A stretch of 41,071 nt of DNA, taken from assembly GCA_017623595.1 (NCBI GenBank), contig JAGAOU010000086.1:1-41071 (forward strand), written 5' to 3'. Below are positions 8,476 to 16,097 of the stretch, piece after piece. The DNA is from Clostridia bacterium. Lineage in GTDB: Bacteria; Bacillota; Clostridia; Oscillospirales; UBA644. Under the pieces are notes generated by a model, which was not told where the DNA came from, ran no database searches, and saw only the letters and a list, made by a program, of their open reading frames with translations. Numbering within the stretch: the first letter of the stretch is position 1; every line of letters begins with the position of its first letter. A program made the translations under genes and the position numbers.

Positions 8476-10458
8476 TTATTTTAGTGCTCCTTCGATTTCT
8501 GTCAGTCCTTGGTCGAAAAAGCTCCAATCCTCATGCCAACGGAGATTCTCCAGTCGGAAGGCGCAGGGCCATGCGGGTAGCCATTGAGAGGGACTGAAGG
8601 GCTTGATGGCGTGGCGCCCCCAACGGGTATGAAAAATAGCTTCGTCCTGAGCGCCGGCGGGGCGCAGACGCCTGTTGAGAAACAGCGTGCCGTCGGAAAT
8701 GCCCTGGCAGGCGTTGCACCAGAAGGCCAGCGCCCGTTCTCGCCACTGCACGAAGCCGGTAATTTCGTACAGCTTCAGGAAGGAAAGAACGTCCCTTAGG
8801 GCATACTGATCCAGCGCCTGATGGGGCGTAGATACGCTGGTGGATCCGAAGGTGTCGTAGCCCAGCTTAGCGATGAGGCAATCTTCGGGATACTCTATGG
8901 TAAAATGCATCATCCACGTACAGAGATACCAGGCAATCTTTTCGGCCTTAGCAACGTACAACCTGTCTCCGGTGACTTCGTAAAGGGCTAAAGCGTCTCG
9001 AAGGAGGGGAGAGGAGGATTCCTTGTCGATGCTGTAGGTATCCAGAGCTCCTGCGGTGGTAAAGCCGGATGCCTCCAGCTCCGCATAATAAAAATCAAAG
9101 GCACGTAGGGCAGCGGTGAGATATTTTTTGTCGCCGGATTTCCGATACGCGGTCACGAGGGGCAGAATCAGGAAGCAACCGATGGTTCCCTTTTTGGCAA
9201 GAACGTTGCCTTTTCCGTCCCAGGCCTTGGCAAAACACCCGTCTTCGTCTTGATTCTTCAGGGCAAAATTACAGGTGTCGAAAGCGGCTTTCAGATATTC
9301 CGGCTTGTCGATTCCGGCTTTTTTGAGCAGATCGTAGGCCTCGAAATAGCCCTCGGCGCCGGTCCCCAAATTGCAGGCATCATGACGGATGAGAAGTCTT
9401 CCCTTCTCGTCCCGGAGATGCTCCTTGCCTACCTTATTCAGCACCGATTCGTACAGATCCTCGCCAAACGTCCAGCTATCCACGTCATCGGGGGTCATGG
9501 TTTCGTAGGGTAGGGTCAGCGTAGGCAGGTAGCCCATTTTTGCGGAGATAAACTCCCCGTTGGTCTCGGTATACTTCAGCCAGGAATCGTGAACCTCCAA
9601 AGCGATTTCCAGATTGTCCCGGTCGCCGGTTTTAAGATAGTCCCGCAGGAAGGCATTGGCCATGGAAGCGCTCTGTCCCACCCAACCGATCTCGTAATAA
9701 TGCTCTTTTTTCTTATAGGCGCAGGTGTCGGGATGCCATTGAGAACCTGAAACGAAGCCCGCAAAGCCGTCCCGTTCTCGGGAATACAGAAATCGGGTAT
9801 AGGCGATGGAGAGGCGGTACAGTTCTTCGGCCTTCCTGGGCGGTGCGATGGGATGGCCATAATAGCGCCATGCAAAGTCCAGAAGTCCTTGATAGCGATG
9901 CTTTCTGCCGTCGGAGGGATAGGCCAGAAGGATGCCCTCAAAGCGGTCGGTAGGCTCCATGGTGCCTTGAAAAGGCTCTCCCCAGAAATGGCGCTGAAGG
10001 GTCTTGGGCTGTTCTTCCTCGGGGAAGATCAGAACATGCTTTTGTCCCTCCTCGGTTTTGTAAAGAGAGCAGGCTGAATTGCTGTTGGGCTCCGCCATGA
10101 GAGCCAGGCTGATTTTTTCGTTTTCACTGTAGGTGCAGGCGGGGATGGTGACCCGATGAGAGGCAAATGTCCAGGGGGTTCCGTCTTCGGCCCGATCCCC
10201 CACATATTCGGGCACATCGCCCCAGCCGTTGCCGTTGTAACTGACGGCGGGGACCATGGTGAAGTCCGCACCTCCCAAAAGAATGATTTCCATACGCATC
10301 CGATCTGTGGGCCGATCGGTGCGGCGAATCCATTTCCATGCACCGTTTTCGATGGGTTCAAAGGTGTCGGTCGCGCCGTTTATAGAGGGTATTCGAGCGT
10401 AAGGCACTCCGTCGATCGTGATCAGATGTCCGTTATCCGTTTTAATTATTTCCGTCAT
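8476..10458 (-). CDS. Large glycosidase-like protein, paralogue B
   Basis: 660 residues, clearly homologous along its whole length to the next gene in the operon. The first 130 residues and the last 150 are the most alike. The frame is open to 10491, but the ATG at 10458 is chosen: AAGGAAAG lies just before it, and its first residues MTEIIK match the start of paralogue A. The central loop (about residues 290-340) differs most, which may give a different substrate range. It shares an 83-base identical DNA block with paralogue A (10238-10320 and 8207-8289). Transcribed from the promoter at 15.1 kb with only short gaps upstream. Confidence 0.6.
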   Translation of the reverse strand: MTEIIKTDNGHLITIDGVPYARIPSINGATDTFEPIENGAWKWIRRTDRPTDRMRMEIILLGGADFTMVPAVSYNGNGWGDVPEYVGDRAEDGTPWTFASHRVTIPACTYSENEKISLALMAEPNSNSACSLYKTEEGQKHVLIFPEEEQPKTLQRHFWGEPFQGTMEPTDRFEGILLAYPSDGRKHRYQGLLDFAWRYYGHPIAPPRKAEELYRLSIAYTRFLYSRERDGFAGFVSGSQWHPDTCAYKKKEHYYEIGWVGQSASMANAFLRDYLKTGDRDNLEIALEVHDSWLKYTETNGEFISAKMGYLPTLTLPYETMTPDDVDSWTFGEDLYESVLNKVGKEHLRDEKGRLLIRHDACNLGTGAEGYFEAYDLLKKAGIDKPEYLKAAFDTCNFALKNQDEDGCFAKAWDGKGNVLAKKGTIGCFLILPLVTAYRKSGDKKYLTAALRAFDFYYAELEASGFTTAGALDTYSIDKESSSPLLRDALALYEVTGDRLYVAKAEKIAWYLCTWMMHFTIEYPEDCLIAKLGYDTFGSTSVSTPHQALDQYALRDVLSFLKLYEITGFVQWRERALAFWCNACQGISDGTLFLNRRLRPAGAQDEAIFHTRWGRHAIKPFSPSQWLPAWPCAFRLENLRWHEDWSFFDQGLTEIEGALK

Positions 10459-10471
10459 AAAAATCTTTCCT

Positions 10472-11410
10472 TTAAGCTTTAAAATCCTCAATATCGAATT
10501 TCCATTCCTTTCGTTTCCGAAAGGGGGTCTTGAAGGTTTTTGTCAGAGCTCCCTTTTGTTCCAGATGAATATAGCAACTCACGTCGCAGGCCCTTCCGCA
10601 GATGGAGCATTGATATGCGTGCTGTGCAGGGGGGTAGAAGAAAATATTGCGCAAAATTTTGCGGGCGGTTTCGGGATTAACCTTCGCTTTTCCGCTGATG
10701 ATTTCAACTCTGTTTTCAAAGTCTTGGAAGGCATAGGGCGGCATGAAAGGATTTTTCAGACCGTTTGCGCCGTTGTAATACACCGCACATTGCCATGGAT
10801 CTACGGTGCCGTCCTCACCGATGGCCCTTCCCGGACATCCCCTGACACAGTCTCCGCATTGGTCGCAGAGATGGGGCTTCTTTACGGGGGTGGCTTCCAC
10901 CTCCGCATCGGTCAGCAGAAAGCAGGTGCGGACAAAGGGGCCGAATTCATCGGTAAGCAATGCTCCGTGAAAGCCGATTTCTCCAAGTCCGCAAAGGACG
11001 GCGGCTTCGTTGAAATCCATTTGGGTTTCTTGGGGGAGGTTTCGGTAAATCTCTTCGAAGGCAACCTCGGGATTTGTGGAATTCTCTTCCGCCATAATCT
11101 GTTGATGGCGGCGCTGAGGCAGAGCGGAGTACCCCTCTTCCTCCAGCATCATGGCAAGGCGGACCGTTGCCATGGGCATGACCGTTTCCTCCATGTTTTC
11201 CACCGCCATGGTGGTGTATTGATAAAAGGTGCTTCCCTCTTCAATGCCGCGGTAGGTTCCCCGCAATACACGGAAAGCGAGACCGATGACGGTTTTTGCC
11301 GTTGGCATCAGCCGATGCACCGCCGAGGTTTCGGGAAACCGTTCTATGGGTGCAAAGCCGATCAGATCTGCTCCGCATTCCCGGGCAAGGTCTGTGATCC
11401 GTTCCTTCAT
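10472..11410 (-). CDS. QueG-like double [4Fe-4S] protein 1
   Basis: 312 residues related to epoxyqueuosine reductase QueG and the COG1600 family. A ferredoxin-type motif CDQCGDCVRGCPG has Cys182, 185, 188 and 192; Cys208 lies close by. A second cluster motif CSICGRACDVSC uses Cys268, 271, 275 and 279. QueG itself is a cobalamin-dependent Fe-S reductase. The tripled set inside a sugar operon suggests another reduction, not tRNA modification. The start overlaps the stop of the upstream homologue by four bases (ATGA), implying coupled translation. Cofactor and substrate are unknown. Confidence 0.75.
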   Translation of the reverse strand: MKERITDLARECGADLIGFAPIERFPETSAVHRLMPTAKTVIGLAFRVLRGTYRGIEEGSTFYQYTTMAVENMEETVMPMATVRLAMMLEEEGYSALPQRRHQQIMAEENSTNPEVAFEEIYRNLPQETQMDFNEAAVLCGLGEIGFHGALLTDEFGPFVRTCFLLTDAEVEATPVKKPHLCDQCGDCVRGCPGRAIGEDGTVDPWQCAVYYNGANGLKNPFMPPYAFQDFENRVEIISGKAKVNPETARKILRNIFFYPPAQHAYQCSICGRACDVSCYIHLEQKGALTKTFKTPFRKRKEWKFDIEDFKA

Positions 11411-12306
11411 TGTTGTTTCCCTCCGATCAAATGATTGTAGCAGGCACGGTCACAGGCCCGCCCGCAAAGGCAGGGGGAATACCCCCATTGAGTTTTGGGT
11501 AAAAAGTTCAGGTAGGGATAGATTTCACGGGCACTTTCTGCATCGAAGCGCATTTCTCCGTTGAGAATTTCTTCCCGATGGGGGTGTCCCGCAAGAAAAT
11601 CGTCGGTGAGGAAGGGGTTGGATTTGTGGGCTCCTTTGTAATATACGGAGCATTGCCAGGTGTCAAGCCCCTTGTCGTCGATGGCGTGCCCCGGACAGGC
11701 TTGAATGCAGGCGCCGCAGTTGTCGCACAGAGGGGTCTCGATGGGATTGTCCGTTTCCAGAGGGGCGTCCGTAATGAGGAAGCAATAGCGGATATAGGGT
11801 CCGTATTTGGGATGCAGGATCTTTCCGCTTAGCCCTTTCGAGCCGATGCCGCAGGCTTGGGCTGCCTTCCCGAAATCGAGGATGACATCGGGAACAGGCT
11901 TTCCCGGGGCGGTTGCTGTGGCATGGATCAGTTCATAGGTGTCCTTAACCTCGGGGTTTGTGGTTTTGTCTCCCTTGATCCGCAGGTTGGGAATTGCCTT
12001 TTGCAGGCAGGCATCATAGCCCTCGTCCTCGATCATTCCCCCGATCTTCAGCAGAAAGATTTCCGCCAGCTCTTCATCGGGGTATTTTACGCCCAGGGTG
12101 GTGTATGTATAGTACTGCACATCCCGATGCATCACGTCAAAAAGGGTTTTCGGGACAACAAACCCGAATCCGATAATGCATTTTGCATGGGGCAGAATTT
12201 GTCGGGGATCCCGCTGGGGATTGGGCTCATCGTAGATTTTTCCGATGCCGCAAACGCTTGCGCCCAGCTCCTTTGCCCGTTGTTTGATCTGTTCTCCGGT
12301 CAGCAT
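11407..12306 (-). CDS. QueG-like double [4Fe-4S] protein 2
   Basis: 299 residues. The motif CDNCGACIQACPG gives Cys194, 197, 200 and 204, followed by Cys219 (DTWQC). The second set is CLCGRACDRAC (Cys279, 281, 285, 289), with one residue fewer between the first two cysteines than in protein 1. The N-terminal half resembles the QueG catalytic domain (ACGIGSKGLSGKILHPKYGP). The frame extends upstream, but MLTGEQIKQ at 12306 after GGAGAG is the credible start and aligns with protein 3. Same operon as proteins 1 and 3. Confidence 0.75.
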   Translation of the reverse strand: MLTGEQIKQRAKELGASVCGIGKIYDEPNPQRDPRQILPHAKCIIGFGFVVPKTLFDVMHRDVQYYTYTTLGVKYPDEELAEIFLLKIGGMIEDEGYDACLQKAIPNLRIKGDKTTNPEVKDTYELIHATATAPGKPVPDVILDFGKAAQACGIGSKGLSGKILHPKYGPYIRYCFLITDAPLETDNPIETPLCDNCGACIQACPGHAIDDKGLDTWQCSVYYKGAHKSNPFLTDDFLAGHPHREEILNGEMRFDAESAREIYPYLNFLPKTQWGYSPCLCGRACDRACYNHLIGGKQQ

Positions 12307-12352
12307 TGGTTTCTCTCCGTTTCGTCGTATACATGTTTTTTTGTAGGTTTCT

Positions 12353-13432
12353 TCAGCGATCCAGTTTCCAGGGTTTGCCTGTCCGAAGGGGTTCACGGAA
12401 GCGATGCTCCATGCACCCGCCCTTCTTTTCCAGCATGGAGACGCATCCTCGGATGCATCCGCCGCATTTTGCCATGTTGTAGCCTACCCAGCTGGGGAAA
12501 TAATTCTGCAATGCGCTGTAGACCTTTAAAATCTCCTGCTCGTCGGCTATGTCCGTTTTCCCTTCCAAAAGGTCCAGATCACCGTTTTCATTTGCATCAA
12601 AGACTTCTTTGGGGACGAAGGGATTGTAATACCGTCCTGCATGGGTATAGAATGCGTAACAACGCCACATGTCAATGTCGCCCCATTCGCAGATCTTTCC
12701 GTCCAGATTGACCGTGATCTTTTTTCCCGAGTTGATGGAAGGAATACATCCGCCGGGACATTCCCTGACGCAGGCACCGCATTTACGGCAGAGGGGCTCT
12801 CCGCTGTACATTTCATCGTATTCCACTTCCGCATCGGTGAACAGAAACGCCACTCTCTGAAGGGGACCGAATTCGGGGGTCAAAAGCATTTTGCTCCAAC
12901 CGATTTCTCCCAGTCCGCAGGCAACGGCCGCAAGACGGAATTGAAACTGCAGGTCGGGGGCCACATTGTCCTCTCTGGTGGGACGGGTGAATTGTACGCT
13001 TCGGTGATGGGCGGTGGAGGTTTTTGCATGCTCATTGATTTCGATTTGTTCCTCGGGAGACAGGGTGTTTCCCGGGCTTCCGTCCATGTCGGAAACGCTC
13101 CCTCTGGCACCGGTGTTTCGGTAAACGAAGGCTTCGTAGCCATGATCCTCAATCACCTTACCTACGTGGTAGAGCACGGCGGGGGCAAAAATTTCGTTGA
13201 TTCCTCCGTAGGCCATAGAGGGATATTGATAAAACTGTGTTCCCTCCTCAATGCCTCTCTGTACGCCCCGCGGAATACGGAACACAAAGCCGATGACACT
13301 TTTTGCCTCGGGGAACAGAAATTTTGGGTTCATGTCGTCCGGTGCGCCCGCAAGGCGGGAAATGGGAGCAATTCCGCATTTGTCTGCACCTGCTTTCAGG
13401 GCAGCATCTTTAATCATTTGTGCGGTCAGCAT
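12353..13432 (-). CDS. QueG-like double [4Fe-4S] protein 3
   Basis: 359 residues, the longest of the three homologues. The core GLGEIGWSKMLLTPEFGPLQ matches protein 1. Cluster motifs are CRKCGACVRECPGGC (Cys215, 218, 221, 225) and CGGCIRGC (Cys323, 326, 330), followed by Cys340. Insertions around residues 105-160 and 230-250 set it apart. The start MLTAQ at 13432 follows GGAGGA; the open frame further upstream overlaps the U32-like gene and is rejected. Probably paralogous subunits or enzymes acting on related substrates, judged from order and similarity only. Confidence 0.75.
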   Translation of the reverse strand: MLTAQMIKDAALKAGADKCGIAPISRLAGAPDDMNPKFLFPEAKSVIGFVFRIPRGVQRGIEEGTQFYQYPSMAYGGINEIFAPAVLYHVGKVIEDHGYEAFVYRNTGARGSVSDMDGSPGNTLSPEEQIEINEHAKTSTAHHRSVQFTRPTREDNVAPDLQFQFRLAAVACGLGEIGWSKMLLTPEFGPLQRVAFLFTDAEVEYDEMYSGEPLCRKCGACVRECPGGCIPSINSGKKITVNLDGKICEWGDIDMWRCYAFYTHAGRYYNPFVPKEVFDANENGDLDLLEGKTDIADEQEILKVYSALQNYFPSWVGYNMAKCGGCIRGCVSMLEKKGGCMEHRFREPLRTGKPWKLDR

Positions 13433-13449
13433 GGTGTGGTTCCTCCGAT

Positions 13450-14487
13450 TTATAATTTCATGGAAAGGTCTTCGCCCAGATTGACGCAGGCCTTTCGGGT
13501 CACTTCCTTGCAAAAGTTGCAGGTCTCGCAGTGCTTGTCGCACCGAAGGACATGTTGTGCAAAGGATGGATCGATTTTTTCATTGTCAAAATAATAGGGA
13601 AACAGAATCTTTCCGTGGTTTGGCTCCAATAGGTCCATCGTTCCGCCGGAATAGGAACCGTCCAGATAGGCCTTCAGCACACGGAGAGGGTCTGCGTTGA
13701 CGCGGGTGGCCAGCTTCATTGCAGGGGTAAATTCCTCATAAAGCGATGTATCTTCGGGACGAATGAATTTGGTTCGTTGCAGCCATGTGTCGTGGTTTTT
13801 CTTCTTGGACAGATAGGTATGGCAAATGCCTTGAAAGTCGTATCCGTTGTCCATGGCGGCGATTTCTGCCTCGTGGGCTACCAGATTATCGTGAAAGGTA
13901 TGGGCGGAGCAATGGTTCAGACATCCGCTGTTCGCCAGCAAATACATCTGCTTTCCGTGGGCGTCGCACCATGTCCGAAGGGATTGGAGTCCCTCCCGAT
14001 TTCGGTTGACCTCCCGCTTGACATAGAAGCTGTCGAAAATATCCTCCAGATAGGAGATTCCTTCCACCGTGCCGATTTCCATGTTGACCGAGGCTCGGAC
14101 GGGGAGTCTTTCAAAATTTTCCTTAAGGAATCTTGCAATCAGGGGAGAGGATGTGGTCACTGTTGCCAGCCCCACGGTTTGCATGAGAAAATCGGTGAGC
14201 GCTCCGATCTGATGAAAAAAGGTGCGGGACTGACTGTTTTTTCCGTAGCAATTGGCGTTGTACAAGAGGTTCAACGGCAGGCCTGCATCGGAGAGCCGTT
14301 TCAGATCCTCCATTTGTCGCATTTGTTGCTCAAAGGGTGTTTTGTCTCCCTCTGCGGACAGTGCGCTTCGCCCGTTGGGAAGATCTCCCCAGGAGAAGTA
14401 GACCTCCGAAATTTGCTCTTTGTTTTTTATGATTTCGTCCAAAAACGGTTGGTTTTTCCGAATAGGGTATCCGACAATCCATTTCAT
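13450..14487 (-). CDS. U32-peptidase-like Fe-S protein
   Basis: 345 residues, resembling the U32 'peptidase' superfamily (members include UbiU/UbiV and RlhA, which are Fe-S proteins in hydroxylation). The conserved cysteine motif LLANSGCLNHCSAHTFHD (Cys189, Cys193) is followed by Cys222. The C-terminus carries CDKHCETCNFC and Cys334, which could bind an extra cluster. Located between the YgjV-like gene (4-base overlap upstream) and QueG-like protein 3 (17-base gap). The U32 domain with three QueG-like proteins suggests an oxygen-independent redox modification of a substrate. Not a protease on present evidence. Confidence 0.7.
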   Translation of the reverse strand: MKWIVGYPIRKNQPFLDEIIKNKEQISEVYFSWGDLPNGRSALSAEGDKTPFEQQMRQMEDLKRLSDAGLPLNLLYNANCYGKNSQSRTFFHQIGALTDFLMQTVGLATVTTSSPLIARFLKENFERLPVRASVNMEIGTVEGISYLEDIFDSFYVKREVNRNREGLQSLRTWCDAHGKQMYLLANSGCLNHCSAHTFHDNLVAHEAEIAAMDNGYDFQGICHTYLSKKKNHDTWLQRTKFIRPEDTSLYEEFTPAMKLATRVNADPLRVLKAYLDGSYSGGTMDLLEPNHGKILFPYYFDNEKIDPSFAQHVLRCDKHCETCNFCKEVTRKACVNLGEDLSMKL

Positions 14488-15026
14488 GGGGTGTTCTCCT
14501 TTTTTGTATTCCGTCGGTCATTTCGTATGCGGAAAAAGAATAGGCCGATGGAAGAAAGCGTGATCAGTTCATTCAGCAGGGAAGACCGTGATCCGATTCC
14601 GATGGCATAGGTGAGCTGGGAGGCACAAACGGCCAGGGAGAGCATTTTGAACCGAAGGGGAGAGGCCTGCCAGTAGGCCACAGTGGCAAGCCAACCGGAA
14701 ATCAGCGAGCAAATGCTCCAGGGCCCCGACCACATCAGTCCGATGCCGGCGGTGTTCAGTAGCAGGAAGAGGAAGAGAAGCGGCAATGCTTTTTCTCCTT
14801 CTCTGCGGGATCCGATCCGATAAAATACAATCCCCCGCAGGCAGGCGACCATGCTGAGGGCCATTCCGGAGTAGGCTTGCAGAAGGAAAAAGTGCAGAAT
14901 CCAAAGGATATCGCAGATCACCTTGAACAACAGAATATTTTTCCGCTTTTTTTGTTGGAAGATGAAAAAACTGACGGCGGTGGCCAAAAGCCCCGCAATC
15001 TCGCCGATCCATTCAAGTGTTGTCAT
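14484..15026 (-). CDS. YgjV-family inner membrane protein
   Basis: 180 residues, with about six hydrophobic segments (first at 8-22, EIAGLLATAVSFFIF) and a basic QQKKRKN turn after the first helix, as in the small YgjV (Imp-YgjV) family. Function is unknown for the family. It is the first gene of the leftward operon, and its stop overlaps the U32-like start by four bases. The ATG follows AGGAAAC. As the only membrane protein of the operon it might handle uptake, but that is a guess. Confidence 0.75.
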   Translation of the reverse strand: MTTLEWIGEIAGLLATAVSFFIFQQKKRKNILLFKVICDILWILHFFLLQAYSGMALSMVACLRGIVFYRIGSRREGEKALPLLFLFLLLNTAGIGLMWSGPWSICSLISGWLATVAYWQASPLRFKMLSLAVCASQLTYAIGIGSRSSLLNELITLSSIGLFFFRIRNDRRNTKKENTP

Positions 15027-15088
15027 GATTGTTTCCTGCTATATATGAGAAATTTTTATAATTGTTTGAAAAAAAATTCTTTTCCCTC

Positions 15089-15120
15089 TTGATTATACAA
15101 CTTTTTTGTGTTATAATCAA
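15089..15120. promoter_or_regulatory. Face-to-face overlapping promoters
   Basis: Plus promoter: TTGATT (15089-15094), 17 bases, TATAAT (15112-15117), driving the AraC gene. Minus promoter: TTGATT (15120-15115), 17 bases, TATAAT (15097-15092), driving the leftward operon. Both promoters use the same 32-base near-palindrome, so polymerase binding must be mutually exclusive. Confidence 0.8.
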
Positions 15121-15168
15121 TAGGAAAAGCAAAGAAAAAAGTTAAAAAAACAAACTTGAGGTGATTTT

Positions 15169-16011
15169 ATGACGCTCTCCGACCTGAATCCCTTTTTGCG
15201 CTATGCCGCAATTCAGCCTTGGGTGTTGTCCGATATTCCCTTCCGCAGAGCCTACGATTACCGAATTTTTTATATTTTGGAGGGGGCGGCCCGCTTTGTT
15301 CTGACCGATAAGAAGTTTTCCATCGGCCCGGGGACCCTTCTCTACTTCCGCCCCGGAGTTCCTTATGGGTTTGAGGGACGGGTGAAGGGAATTGTGCTGA
15401 ATTTTGATATGACTCGCGCCCATTCGGACAAAACCGAGCCCCGCGGCCCTCTGCAGAGCTTGAAAAATTTTGACCCCACCCTGATTTTCGAAAACGATCC
15501 TCCGAGCGAATTGCAGGAGTGCATTGTGCTGAAGAACGCCTTTGATATTGAGGACCGTCTGCGGGAATGTTTGTATCATTTTTCTTATCCGTCTCCCTGT
15601 TCCGAGGCCCTTTCTTCGGCAATTTTAAAGGAAATTTTATGCTATTTGGTGCAGGAAACCGAAGAAAAAGTCGATGATGCGGCGGAATTGGTGGGAAAAA
15701 TTGCCCTCTTCTTTCAGCAGAATTACGATCGTCCTCTTCAGAACAAGGATATTTCCGCAGCGTTCGGCTACCATTCCTTTTATCTGAACCGAATTTATAA
15801 AAAGCATACCGGAATGACTTTACACCAAGCCTTTCTTCGGGAGAAACTCCGTGTGGCAAAGGGACTTTTGCGGGGAACCTCTCTGTCTGTGGCGGAGGTT
15901 GCCGCCGAATGCGGATTTGCGGAGCGATCCCAATTCTGCACTCTGTTCCGCAAGCACACCGGCGTCTCGCCCGGTCAATACCGAACGCTGCAAAAGACGC
16001 AGATCAAATAA
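15169..16011 (+). CDS. AraC-family transcriptional regulator
   Basis: 280 residues. The N-terminal cupin-like ligand domain includes YILEGAARFVLTDKKFSIGPGTLLYFRPGVPYGF in several strands. The C-terminal two-HTH domain (about 180-275) shows KDISAAFGYHSFYLNRIYKK, then VAEVAAECGFAERSQFCTLF and GVSPGQYR. The ATG follows GAGGTG. It is divergent from the YgjV/U32/QueG/glycosidase operon and shares its promoter DNA, so it is the obvious candidate regulator of that operon and of itself. Confidence 0.9.
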   Translation: MTLSDLNPFLRYAAIQPWVLSDIPFRRAYDYRIFYILEGAARFVLTDKKFSIGPGTLLYFRPGVPYGFEGRVKGIVLNFDMTRAHSDKTEPRGPLQSLKNFDPTLIFENDPPSELQECIVLKNAFDIEDRLRECLYHFSYPSPCSEALSSAILKEILCYLVQETEEKVDDAAELVGKIALFFQQNYDRPLQNKDISAAFGYHSFYLNRIYKKHTGMTLHQAFLREKLRVAKGLLRGTSLSVAEVAAECGFAERSQFCTLFRKHTGVSPGQYRTLQKTQIK

Positions 16012-16014
16012 ATT

Positions 16015-16059
16015 ACGGACACGCCACGGGGAAGACCCAAGATGACGTGTCCGTTTTGT
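16015..16059. terminator. Terminator between AraC and metallophosphoesterase genes
   Basis: A 9-bp stem ACGGACACG / CGTGTCCGT followed by TTTTG lies between two converging genes. The inner part of the arms pairs imperfectly. Confidence 0.7.
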
Positions 16060-16097
16060 GTTATCGGTATTGTTTTTAAAAGGGAATTCGATTCGGA

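Noticed and set aside
10472..13432. The three QueG-like genes as tRNA queuosine enzymes
   Set aside because: Three copies in a sugar operon with no other queuosine genes; only the fold is shared.
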